From: Dyadobacter jiangsuensis
GTDB taxonomy: Bacteria > Bacteroidota > Bacteroidia > Cytophagales > Spirosomataceae
Assembly: GCF_003014695.1 (NCBI RefSeq)
Contig: NZ_PYAS01000009.1
Coordinates: 309,970 to 373,969 of the forward strand
Reading direction: 5' to 3'
Length of the DNA stretch: 64,000 bases
The notes under the pieces are model-generated. The model was given only the letters and a program-made list of their open reading frames with translations, was not told where the DNA came from and searched no databases. Shown here piece by piece: positions 7,874-15,290 of the stretch. How positions within the stretch are numbered: position 1 is the stretch's first letter; every line of letters begins with the position of its first letter. Position numbers and translations under genes: made by a program.

Positions 7874-10858
7874 ATGCTGAACAGAATTTTAATGCTTGCG
7901 CTGATGGTTTTGGCGCAGCAAACCGGCTTTGCGCAAAAGAAAAAGCCGAAGGTTAACCCGGTGCCCGAAAGCAAGTCGTTTTACCAGGCGCGGCTGAACG
8001 ACGAGGACGCAACCTATTTCACCCCTCAAAATTTCAAAATCACGAATGATGGGAAAACAGACGTCTCGGATGAGCTGCAACGGGCTATCAATGAGGTGAA
8101 AACGAATTACAATTTCGGGATCGTGTTCATTCCCGAGGGCACGTATAAGATCAGCAAGACGATCTACATTCCCACAGCCGTGCGAGTGATCGGTTATGGA
8201 AAAAAGCGACCGCTGATCGTTCTGGCCGACAATGCGCTCGGTTTTCAGGAGGAATACCCGCAGGACAAGGGCAATGCGAAATACATGTTCTGGTTTACAT
8301 CCTCGATTCCGAAAGACGGTCAGCCGATCCCGGATGCCGGTGCGAGTACTTTTTACAGCGCGATGTCGAACGTAGATCTGCGAATCGGGCAGGGTAACCC
8401 GTCGGCGGTGGCATTGCGGACGCATTTCGCGCAGCACAGCTTTATCTCGCACGTGGATATCCACGCGGGCACCGGTAAGGCGGGGATGTTCGACGTGGGG
8501 AATGAAATGGAAGATGTACGCTTTTTCGGGGGAGATTATGGTATCTACACCTTTAAGCCGTCGCCCGGTTGGCAGTTTATGATGGTCGATACGTACTTCG
8601 AAGGCCAGCGGAAAGCGGCGATTCGTTCGCAGGAGTCGGGGCTGACGATCGTTCGAATGACGGTTAAGAATGTGCCTACGGTGTTGGAAATCAATCCGAA
8701 TTTCTATGAAAAGCTGTTCATGGAGGACTGCCGCTTTGAGAATGTGAGCGGCCCGGCATTGGTGATCAGCAATGAAAACAATGCGTATACCCAGATCAGT
8801 TTAAGAAATGTCGATTGCAAAAAAGTGCCTGTACTCGCCCATTTCCGCGTAAGTGGAAAGCAAATTGCGGGGCAAGGCGAAATGTATCGGGTAAAAAGCC
8901 TGAACCACGGTTTGCAAATGGCTGCCATCGATGCGAAGCCGGTGCACACCACTACCCAAAACATCGAGGTGCTTAAAACGGAATCCGCACCAGCGGTGAA
9001 GGACATTCCGGCATTTCCTGATATCAACACGTGGGTAAACCTCAAAGCATTGGGCGCGAAAGGTGACGGCGTTACCGATGATACCAAAGCCATTCAGGCG
9101 GCCATCGACCAGCACGAGGCGATCTACGTTCCGCAAGGCTGGTACCGCATTACCGAAACCCTGAAATTGAAGGAAAAGTCGGTATTAATAGGTCTTAATC
9201 CGGTTTCTACTCAATTCATTTTGCACGATAACACCGAAGCATTCGGCAGTTTCGGGCCGCCGAAGCCGATGGTGGAATCGTCGAAAGGCGGGAGCAATAT
9301 CCTCACCGGCATCGGTATTTCGACCGCAGCGAGCAATACCCGCGCGGTGGGTTTGAAGTGGATGGCAGGTGCCGATTCCTATGTAAATGACGTGAAATTT
9401 CTGGGCGGCCACGGTAATATCGCCCGGAAACGTCCTGGGCAGGAGGTTTTGAATAACGCATCGCATGTAGGCAACGAGCAGCATTGGGATACCCAATATT
9501 GGAGCCTTTGGATAACTAATGGCGGCGGTGGCACATTTAAGAACATCTGGACCGCGAATACCTTCGCATCCGCAGGTACATACGTATCGAACACGTCTGC
9601 GCCTGGGCGCGTGTATGCGATGTCGGTAGAGCACCATGTGCGGAATGAAGTGCGGTTCAAAAATGTATCCAACTGGAAGGTCTACGCCTTGCAGCTCGAA
9701 GAGGAAAGCAAAGAAAGTTCAGGTTGCCAGCCGCTGGAAATCGAATCGTGTGATAATATGCTGTTTGCGAACCTGTATATGTTCCGGGTGATACGCGTAA
9801 GCACGCCTTATCCACACTCGATCCGCTCGTGGAACAACCGGAAGCTGGAATTTCTGAATGTGCATAATTACAGTCAGACCAAGTACCCATCGACAGTGCC
9901 GCTGTATGATGTGAATTCGGACATCGAAGTGCGACCTTGGGAGTTTAACCGGTTGGTGATCGATAACCCGAAACCGCGTGGGATTGATTTACAGGTCGGG
10001 AAAGCCGTTCAACTGGCAAAAGGCTTCGAATTTGCGGATGGTCTTTGTCACGATAGCAAGGGTAACGTGTATTTCAGCGAATCGCGGGCGCGGCGGATTT
10101 ACAAATGGTCGGCACAAACGAATGCATTGAGCCTCGTCGCTGATTTCCCCTGGGAGCCGCTATCGCTGGGCGTCGATACGAAGGATAATCTGATCGTGGT
10201 ATTCAAATATGCCCCCAAGCCGGGTTACCTGAACAAGGGCCAACCAGAGACGTTCCCGAATCCGCCGGATGCTGCGGGAACTTCGTTCAGCGGTTGGGGC
10301 AACAGTGGTTTCGGAATATTGGTGTATGCTATGAATCCTGAGCAACCCGAAGAATCCATGCATTTGCTTCAAAAAGTGCCATTGGAAAAGGTTACAGGCA
10401 TTGCCAAAACGCTGAATCCATCCAACCGCCGCCGCGATTCGGGCGATTTCCTGAAAGTAAGTACCAATCAGTTCAAAGAATGCTGGCTTGCACCGGATGG
10501 CGTGACGATCGTGCCGGTAGTATACGACCTGGCTCGTTCGAATGCATTGGTAGAGGGTTATCCTGGAAAAGTGGTTTACGGCGCCGACGAGTATTTGAAA
10601 AGGACCGTGCGGTTCAAAGTGGGGCCGCAGGGATATCTGTCGGAACCGCAATTGTTTGCCGAAAAGGGAGAATTCAGCTCAGCGGTGGACAGCCAGGGTA
10701 ATGTTTATGTTGCGGATGGGCAGGTGTATGTATTCGATCCTTCCGGTAAGGAAATTAATATGATCGAAACGCCGGAACGACCTTCCACGGTGACGGTAGC
10801 GGGCGACACACTTTTCATTACCGGCCGTAATGCATTGTATGCAGTTAAACTGAAATAG
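7874..10858 (+). CDS. Two-domain pectate-lyase-like beta-helix protein with C-terminal propeller
   Basis: A 994-residue secreted protein (signal peptide ending TGFA before Gln, about residue 20). Two pectate_lyase_3/GH28-GH55-type beta-helix modules are visible. The first begins around 45 (FKITNDGKTDVSDELQRAIN, then FIPEGTYKISKTIYIP); the second begins around 380 (NLKALGAKGDGVTDDTKAIQ, then IYVPQGWYRITETL). From about residue 700 the sequence becomes a beta-propeller of the gluconolactonase/NHL type (FADGLCHDSKGNVYFSES, later SSAVDSQGNVYVADGQVYVF). The fold suggests polysaccharide binding or cleavage, but no catalytic residues can be fixed from sequence alone. It lies 6 bases after the ThuA gene. 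Length is large for a single pectate-lyase-like protein because of the fusion. Confidence 0.82.
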   Translation: MLNRILMLALMVLAQQTGFAQKKKPKVNPVPESKSFYQARLNDEDATYFTPQNFKITNDGKTDVSDELQRAINEVKTNYNFGIVFIPEGTYKISKTIYIPTAVRVIGYGKKRPLIVLADNALGFQEEYPQDKGNAKYMFWFTSSIPKDGQPIPDAGASTFYSAMSNVDLRIGQGNPSAVALRTHFAQHSFISHVDIHAGTGKAGMFDVGNEMEDVRFFGGDYGIYTFKPSPGWQFMMVDTYFEGQRKAAIRSQESGLTIVRMTVKNVPTVLEINPNFYEKLFMEDCRFENVSGPALVISNENNAYTQISLRNVDCKKVPVLAHFRVSGKQIAGQGEMYRVKSLNHGLQMAAIDAKPVHTTTQNIEVLKTESAPAVKDIPAFPDINTWVNLKALGAKGDGVTDDTKAIQAAIDQHEAIYVPQGWYRITETLKLKEKSVLIGLNPVSTQFILHDNTEAFGSFGPPKPMVESSKGGSNILTGIGISTAASNTRAVGLKWMAGADSYVNDVKFLGGHGNIARKRPGQEVLNNASHVGNEQHWDTQYWSLWITNGGGGTFKNIWTANTFASAGTYVSNTSAPGRVYAMSVEHHVRNEVRFKNVSNWKVYALQLEEESKESSGCQPLEIESCDNMLFANLYMFRVIRVSTPYPHSIRSWNNRKLEFLNVHNYSQTKYPSTVPLYDVNSDIEVRPWEFNRLVIDNPKPRGIDLQVGKAVQLAKGFEFADGLCHDSKGNVYFSESRARRIYKWSAQTNALSLVADFPWEPLSLGVDTKDNLIVVFKYAPKPGYLNKGQPETFPNPPDAAGTSFSGWGNSGFGILVYAMNPEQPEESMHLLQKVPLEKVTGIAKTLNPSNRRRDSGDFLKVSTNQFKECWLAPDGVTIVPVVYDLARSNALVEGYPGKVVYGADEYLKRTVRFKVGPQGYLSEPQLFAEKGEFSSAVDSQGNVYVADGQVYVFDPSGKEINMIETPERPSTVTVAGDTLFITGRNALYAVKLK

Positions 10859-10865
10859 AAATCAA

Positions 10866-10952
10866 GAAAAAGGTTGTATCAAGTTGTCACGCCGAGCGGC
10901 CCCGTACTCTCAGCGTGACAATGAAGTGTGATCCTTGATACAAGCCTTTTTC
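10866..10952. terminator. Long bidirectional hairpin between convergent genes
   Basis: The outer stem pairs 10866-10883 with 10934-10952 (one bulged G) and has A/T tracts on both sides. An inner perfect 9-bp stem pairs TTGTCACGC (10884-10892) with GCGTGACAA (10913-10921). It sits between the stops of the beta-helix gene and the phosphatase gene and could terminate both. Confidence 0.75.
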
Positions 10953-10956
10953 TCGG

Positions 10957-12360
10957 TTACTTAATTCCTTTGCGTTTCTTATATTCCTGATAACGCTGGT
11001 TATATTCTTTCAACTCTTCTTCCTTGAAAGTTTTCATATAATGCTCGGGCAGATCGAGCCGCTCTTGCATTTTTAAAGTATTAGAAAGCTCCACCAATGT
11101 GTTGACGCCATTTTTATCCTTATTCAAATCAAATGCGTCGTACAAATCGCCGTTGACGGTAAATGCTTTGAAGGCAAGTTTGTTCTGATCAACTGTAATG
11201 GCCTGATATAGTTGCGTATTAGAAGCCGCGCGGTCCATCCAGTTTTGGAGGCCGATGTCATACATTTTCGGGCCGCTTACGGATACTACGTAAATGGGTC
11301 CGTCGGGTTTCTTACGGCTCTGGCCGACCGGGATATTCAACCCGCGTCCGTAAGTATGATCGTGACCTTGCAAGACAATATCCACCTTATGCTTTTTGTA
11401 CAATGGCTCCATAGTATCCCGCCATTCGTCGTTATCGCGGCCATTTTTGGTGGAGTAAATAGGGTGGTGATGCACCACGATCGTCCAGCGGTTCGGATTA
11501 TTGATCGTAACCTGTTCGAACCAGCCCGCCTGCTTTTTCATGGTCGTCGAATCGAGGATCGCAGCCTGCGAATCGAGTGAAATAAAGCGTACACCCTGAT
11601 AATCTACATAGTATGCGGTTTCTGAAAGGCCTTGCGGACCGTTTTCAGGCAATGCAAACTGCGGTTTCCAATGCTTTGAAACGAAGAGGTTACGTTTTTC
11701 GTCACGGTAATATTCGTGGTTGCCGGGAGTGGCCAGGTTAGGCACCATGCCATTGATCCAGCCGCCCGCCTCAAACCATTCGCCCCATTGGTAATCCGCA
11801 TTGGAATTGTTGATGAGGTCGCCCGCGTGGATCATCAGATTGGCTTTGGGCATATTCGCGAACGCCCCCCGCACCGCCCGCGACCATAGCGAACGAATGT
11901 CGTTCTGCGCGTCGCCGAAATAGAGGAACGAAACCGGTTCCGGCTTGTCGGACGCCGTTTTGAAATGGAACCATTCACTCCACGCCTTTCCATCGCCAAC
12001 GCGGTATACGTACTGTGTGGCAGGTTTCAGGTCCCCGAAATTCGCTTCGTGATAGTGGATCGTTTTGCCGTCGATCACAACCTGGTGCGTAGCGGCTTGC
12101 ACAGTACGCGCCTTGGACGGGAAGTCGGGCGACGGGTCAGCTTCGTGGATGGCGGCAATGGCGGTCGTCACGGTCGAATCGGTACGCCAGTTGACGGCCT
12201 GGGATATTGCCGGATTTCCCTTGTAGCCCAATATGATACGATCGGGGAAGGAGGAAGGCGGATATGTTTTATTTTGTTGTGCGTAACCGGGCGCAGTGCC
12301 GGCTGTTAGTAGAATTCCCGCAAAAAGGAATTTGGCATATAAATGACTGAAAGATTGCAT
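10957..12360 (-). CDS. Secreted purple-acid-phosphatase-like metallophosphoesterase
   Basis: A 467-residue protein with a signal peptide (APGYA before Gln, about residue 28). An N-terminal fibronectin-III-like domain (about 38-135: IILGYKGNPAISQAVNWRTD to YVYRVGDG) precedes the catalytic domain, as in purple acid phosphatases. The metallophosphatase motifs are in order: YFGDAQND, HAGDLINN, TPGNHEYY, VVHHHPIYS and LQGHDHTYGRG. It would use a dinuclear metal centre to release phosphate from phosphomonoesters in the periplasm or outside. A Lys/Glu-rich C-terminal tail (about 435-467) is unusual but not domain-like. It is transcribed alone and shares a hairpin with the convergent gene. Confidence 0.88.
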   Translation of the reverse strand: MQSFSHLYAKFLFAGILLTAGTAPGYAQQNKTYPPSSFPDRIILGYKGNPAISQAVNWRTDSTVTTAIAAIHEADPSPDFPSKARTVQAATHQVVIDGKTIHYHEANFGDLKPATQYVYRVGDGKAWSEWFHFKTASDKPEPVSFLYFGDAQNDIRSLWSRAVRGAFANMPKANLMIHAGDLINNSNADYQWGEWFEAGGWINGMVPNLATPGNHEYYRDEKRNLFVSKHWKPQFALPENGPQGLSETAYYVDYQGVRFISLDSQAAILDSTTMKKQAGWFEQVTINNPNRWTIVVHHHPIYSTKNGRDNDEWRDTMEPLYKKHKVDIVLQGHDHTYGRGLNIPVGQSRKKPDGPIYVVSVSGPKMYDIGLQNWMDRAASNTQLYQAITVDQNKLAFKAFTVNGDLYDAFDLNKDKNGVNTLVELSNTLKMQERLDLPEHYMKTFKEEELKEYNQRYQEYKKRKGIK

Positions 12361-12456
12361 GTTGAATTATGGCGATTTTGGTCACAATAATACCCGTTTG
12401 GAAAGCAATCGGACTAGTTGCTATCTTCATTTTACATTTTGATAATATTGCACGTC

Positions 12457-13707
12457 ATGAAGCCACATTTACGACTGATTTATACCTCCCTTCTTTTTAT
12501 TGCGACTGTCATTGCCTGTAAAAAAGATAAAGATCCTGATCCGGTAACAGAGGAAGAATCCGCCAAGAAGTTTGTTGAAATCCTCGACGATTCGTTGAAA
12601 GGAAAGGGATTCGGATACAGTTTTGCGGTGTATCAAAAAGACCAGCTGATCGGCACGGGAGTGGGCGGTTTTTATGCCAGAAATACGGAGATACAGGAAA
12701 ACAAGGCCATAACGCCCGATACCAAAATGCAGATTGCCAGCATGACGAAGACCATTACTTCGGCTGCTTTTCTCAAACTGGCGAAACAAAAGGGGATTAA
12801 AACAACCGATAAAATCATCGATTACCTCCCCAAGACCTGGGTGAAAGGTCCTAATATAGAACTCATTACGTTCAAGGACCTGCTCACGCATACGAGCGGG
12901 ATCACAGGCATGACCGAAAGTTGCAGGAATGGTGCATTCGCCGAGAATGTCTGGTACGGTTTGAAATTGCTTATCGAAAATGGTATTAAAAAGGAAAACC
13001 ACGGTTCGAGCTGTTATCAGAATGCCAACTTCGGGCTTTTCAGGGTGTTGATACCAATGATCAACGGGTTGAAAATGACGGGTAGCGACAATGAAGATGC
13101 CGTAGCTGCATTGAACGGATACGAGGAATATATCCAGAAAAATATTTTCGAAAAGGCGGGAATTGTTTTGAATGAGCCCTTTTCGAATGGTTTGCCCACA
13201 CCCACTTTTGGTTACGACTTCCCTTATTCGGGCGAGTACGGTTTCGATCCCGGCGATTTCAGCTCTACTACCGGCGGTTATGGTATTTATCTTACAGCCA
13301 ACCAGGGTGTAAAGCTGTATGCCGCGCTTTTCTCGCCTGAGAACAATACCGTCATTACACAGGACATCCGTGACGAGATCGTAAACAATGGCTTAGGTAG
13401 TTACAGCGCCTCAATGCCCGAGGGGAAATTCAGCTACCACGACGGCTGGTGGTATTCGGGAATCGGGATTGCCAATCCGAAGGGTTTCAGGAGCGTATGG
13501 ATGCATTGTCCGGAGGATATTACCGTAGTTCTCTTCACCAACGCATTGCGTAACGGCGATGGCCTGTTCCCGATCCGCTCGGAATTTTATCAGGACATTA
13601 CTTCGTACGTGCTCTGGGCATTTTCAAAATACAAGGATCCCGGCAGGGGCAAGCGCATGCGGCAGGTTGATTTTCACGGGTACCTGGAACACCCGGAGCC
13701 GCATTGA
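12457..13707 (+). CDS. Lipoprotein serine hydrolase, beta-lactamase/DD-peptidase family
   Basis: From the ATG at 12457 the protein has 416 residues. This start is preferred to the in-frame one 39 bases upstream because it gives a compact lipoprotein signal ending in IACKKDKD (Cys21). The class C beta-lactamase-like fold has the nucleophile motif SMTK (Ser95-Lys98) and YQN (187-189) with the preceding LLTHTSGI block. A late HDGWWYSG stands near where the KTG-equivalent strand would be. By family it is a penicillin-recognising hydrolase, esterase or D-aminopeptidase anchored in the envelope. No transporter or regulator is adjacent, so resistance should not be assumed. Confidence 0.83.
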   Translation: MKPHLRLIYTSLLFIATVIACKKDKDPDPVTEEESAKKFVEILDDSLKGKGFGYSFAVYQKDQLIGTGVGGFYARNTEIQENKAITPDTKMQIASMTKTITSAAFLKLAKQKGIKTTDKIIDYLPKTWVKGPNIELITFKDLLTHTSGITGMTESCRNGAFAENVWYGLKLLIENGIKKENHGSSCYQNANFGLFRVLIPMINGLKMTGSDNEDAVAALNGYEEYIQKNIFEKAGIVLNEPFSNGLPTPTFGYDFPYSGEYGFDPGDFSSTTGGYGIYLTANQGVKLYAALFSPENNTVITQDIRDEIVNNGLGSYSASMPEGKFSYHDGWWYSGIGIANPKGFRSVWMHCPEDITVVLFTNALRNGDGLFPIRSEFYQDITSYVLWAFSKYKDPGRGKRMRQVDFHGYLEHPEPH

Positions 13708-13738
13708 TTCAGTGGGTTTCTCGGTTAGGGTATTGACT

Positions 13739-13888
13739 TTAAGCTTTTGGCCTGAGCCGATGGTCTTCCAAATATTTCTGTAACTGTTCCAAATTCATAT
13801 CCTTGATTTCCTGCGAAATCCTGGTTTTGATTCTGCGAAAGGTCTTCACCGTATCAAACTCTTTGATTTTGGGTTCTTTGGTTTTCAT
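13739..13888 (-). CDS. 49-residue partner of the PIN-domain protein, putative antitoxin
   Basis: A short frame beginning at the ATG at 13888 encodes MKTKEPKIKEFDTVKTFRRI, then a helical stretch including RISQEIKDMNLEQLQKYLED, and ends in a basic HRLRPKA. Its ATG overlaps the TGA of the PIN gene in an ATGA arrangement, which implies translational coupling. Small charged helical proteins with a MNLEQLQKYLE-like block often accompany PIN toxins in Bacteroidota and cyanobacteria as antitoxins. Here the order is toxin first, the reverse of classic vapBC. Function is inferred from position and composition. Confidence 0.6.
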   Translation of the reverse strand: MKTKEPKIKEFDTVKTFRRIKTRISQEIKDMNLEQLQKYLEDHRLRPKA

Positions 13889-14340
13889 GCGTGCAAAATG
13901 TCTCTCGGTGAACGTATTTCGATGACTTTGTAGCCTAATTGTAAATTTACCGAATTATAACCGGGAATTCGAACGGGATTTACAATATGCTTGAAGTTCC
14001 AACTGATCAGCATATCCACTTGATAAAACGTAGCCAGAGCGATGTGAATGCAATCGTCAAAACTTGTGATACCCACAACATTCTCGTCAATATATCTCCT
14101 CGCCAATTGTAAGACGGCTTGGTTGACATCGACTTTTTCGAGATTATCCGAACGGAGATTTTGAAAGAATACCCTAACTCTCTCGGGGGCTCTTTTCAAT
14201 TCGGTCTCGGCGAGCGCAGAATAAACACATTTGATATAACCTGTTTCTATCTGCTCAAATAGAACGCTGGTTTCATAGGTAAATTCGGAGTCAAAAACAC
14301 CTCCGAACACAGACGTGTCAAGATAATAGCGAGGGGGCAT
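13885..14340 (-). CDS. PIN-domain protein, VapC-like putative RNase toxin
   Basis: The 151-residue protein is a complete PIN domain. Acidic residues sit where the Mg-binding site is expected: Asp8 in YYLDTSVFG, Glu45/Glu47 in ALAETELK, Asp95/Asp96 in TSFDDCIHIALA. The C-terminal SWNFKHIV (Asn115) is the usual fourth position. PIN toxins cleave RNA, often tRNA or rRNA, when freed from their antitoxin. The downstream 49-codon gene overlaps by 4 bases and is the likely partner. Nested inverted repeats upstream (14350-14385) could be the operator of an autoregulated pair. Confident on the domain; the toxin role is inferred. Confidence 0.8.
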   Translation of the reverse strand: MPPRYYLDTSVFGGVFDSEFTYETSVLFEQIETGYIKCVYSALAETELKRAPERVRVFFQNLRSDNLEKVDVNQAVLQLARRYIDENVVGITSFDDCIHIALATFYQVDMLISWNFKHIVNPVRIPGYNSVNLQLGYKVIEIRSPRDILHA

Positions 14341-14349
14341 GTATAGTAT

Positions 14350-14385
14350 GTGTGAATATTTTTAGACGTAAATCTAAATACACAC
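14350..14385. promoter_or_regulatory. Nested inverted repeat upstream of the PIN gene
   Basis: TTTAGA (14361-14366) and TCTAAA (14373-14378) form a 6-bp inverted repeat, flanked by GTGTG (14350-14354) and CACAC (14381-14385). It lies just upstream of the PIN gene start and has the form of an operator. This is inference from symmetry. Confidence 0.4.
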
Positions 14386-14423
14386 ACAGCTCACCTGCGA
14401 ACTAACTTCTCAAAGAACACGCC

Positions 14424-15197
14424 TCAATTATCCAACGCTTTTGGCAGCATCATCAAAAATGGCTCTGCTTTTGTGAAATCCAACTGCTCATAGAAAATGC
14501 CGAGCCGGTTCAGATTTAGATAATATTCCTTTACGTGCTTGTAGTAATGCTGTTCCGATTGGATGTACCAGGCCGCGGGGCCTAATTTGTCTGAGAGAAA
14601 CCACTTTTCCAGCAGTCTTCCCGCTCGGCCGTTGCCGTCGTTGAAAGGATGGATGCAAACAAATACGAGATGGATGAAGGCCGCATAATAGAAGGTTTCT
14701 TCCAATGAGAGCTCACTCCGCAGGAGCAAGCCGATATCTTCCCACAGCTTTCTCATTTCCTCCTGTACCAAATGGGCCGGCGCTGCTTCAAACTGAATGC
14801 GGCCGGTTTTGTGTTCCATCACCACCATGGGGTTTTGCCTGTAAAAGCCGCGAGAATGTTCCGATAGCAAGTGTTCGGTAAGAAGTCGATGGGCTTGTGC
14901 AAAATGACTGCTGGTCAGTCTGTTTTCTTTCGCATAAATGTAAGCGCGGAAAAGGTCGTTGGGCTTTTGGGTAAGCTCCGGGAGGTATTCTACCTGCTGT
15001 ATTTTATGTTTGATGTAACTGTCGATCTCCATCGGTTCACCCTCGATTTTGGAGGATGTAATGACGGCAACGGAAGTGTAAAAGTTAAAAGAGTCGGACC
15101 TGACAAATGTTTCATCCAGCCGTTGTAATGCGGCTTGAATGCCGATCCCGGCTTGGTTTCGGTAACTTTCCAGTAAAGCATCGGACAGGATCTTCAT
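14424..15197 (-). CDS. Fic/DOC family protein with N-terminal inhibitory helix (class II)
   Basis: The start at 15197 (MKILSDALLE) is preferred over the in-frame ATG 33 bases upstream, whose extension shows no domain; this gives 257 residues. The Fic active-site loop is canonical, HPFNDGNGRAGR at 183-194, with the catalytic His183 and the phosphate-binding Gly-rich anchor. An inhibition motif of the (S/T)xxxE(G/N) type, SSKIEG at 48-53, lies near the N-terminus, so this is a self-inhibited class II Fic protein. Such enzymes transfer AMP from ATP to protein hydroxyls once the Glu (here Glu52) is displaced. A C-terminal helical region follows. The target is unknown. The gene is alone, near the PIN pair, and divergent from the radical SAM gene. 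Confidence 0.9.
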   Translation of the reverse strand: MKILSDALLESYRNQAGIGIQAALQRLDETFVRSDSFNFYTSVAVITSSKIEGEPMEIDSYIKHKIQQVEYLPELTQKPNDLFRAYIYAKENRLTSSHFAQAHRLLTEHLLSEHSRGFYRQNPMVVMEHKTGRIQFEAAPAHLVQEEMRKLWEDIGLLLRSELSLEETFYYAAFIHLVFVCIHPFNDGNGRAGRLLEKWFLSDKLGPAAWYIQSEQHYYKHVKEYYLNLNRLGIFYEQLDFTKAEPFLMMLPKALDN

Positions 15198-15261
15198 AGG
15201 CAAAGCGGCGCAGGTTGGCCAACCAACCAAGTTACCAGTATTCTTTCAAATCCAAAACCCC

Positions 15262-15269
15262 TACCTTTG
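15262..15269 (+). promoter_or_regulatory. Bacteroidota -7 promoter element (TACCTTTG)
   Basis: TACCTTTG is an exact TAnnTTTG match. Transcription would begin about 7 bases later, downstream of the ATG at 15267. That makes the GTG at 15291 the more likely start of the radical SAM gene, with a leader of about 15 bases. Confidence 0.5.
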
Positions 15270-15290
15270 CACCGAAGAAAACGTGCATCC

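Noticed and set aside
12418..12456. Upstream ATG as start of the serine hydrolase
   Set aside because: It adds 13 residues before a complete lipoprotein signal, and the stretch is AT-rich and promoter-like.
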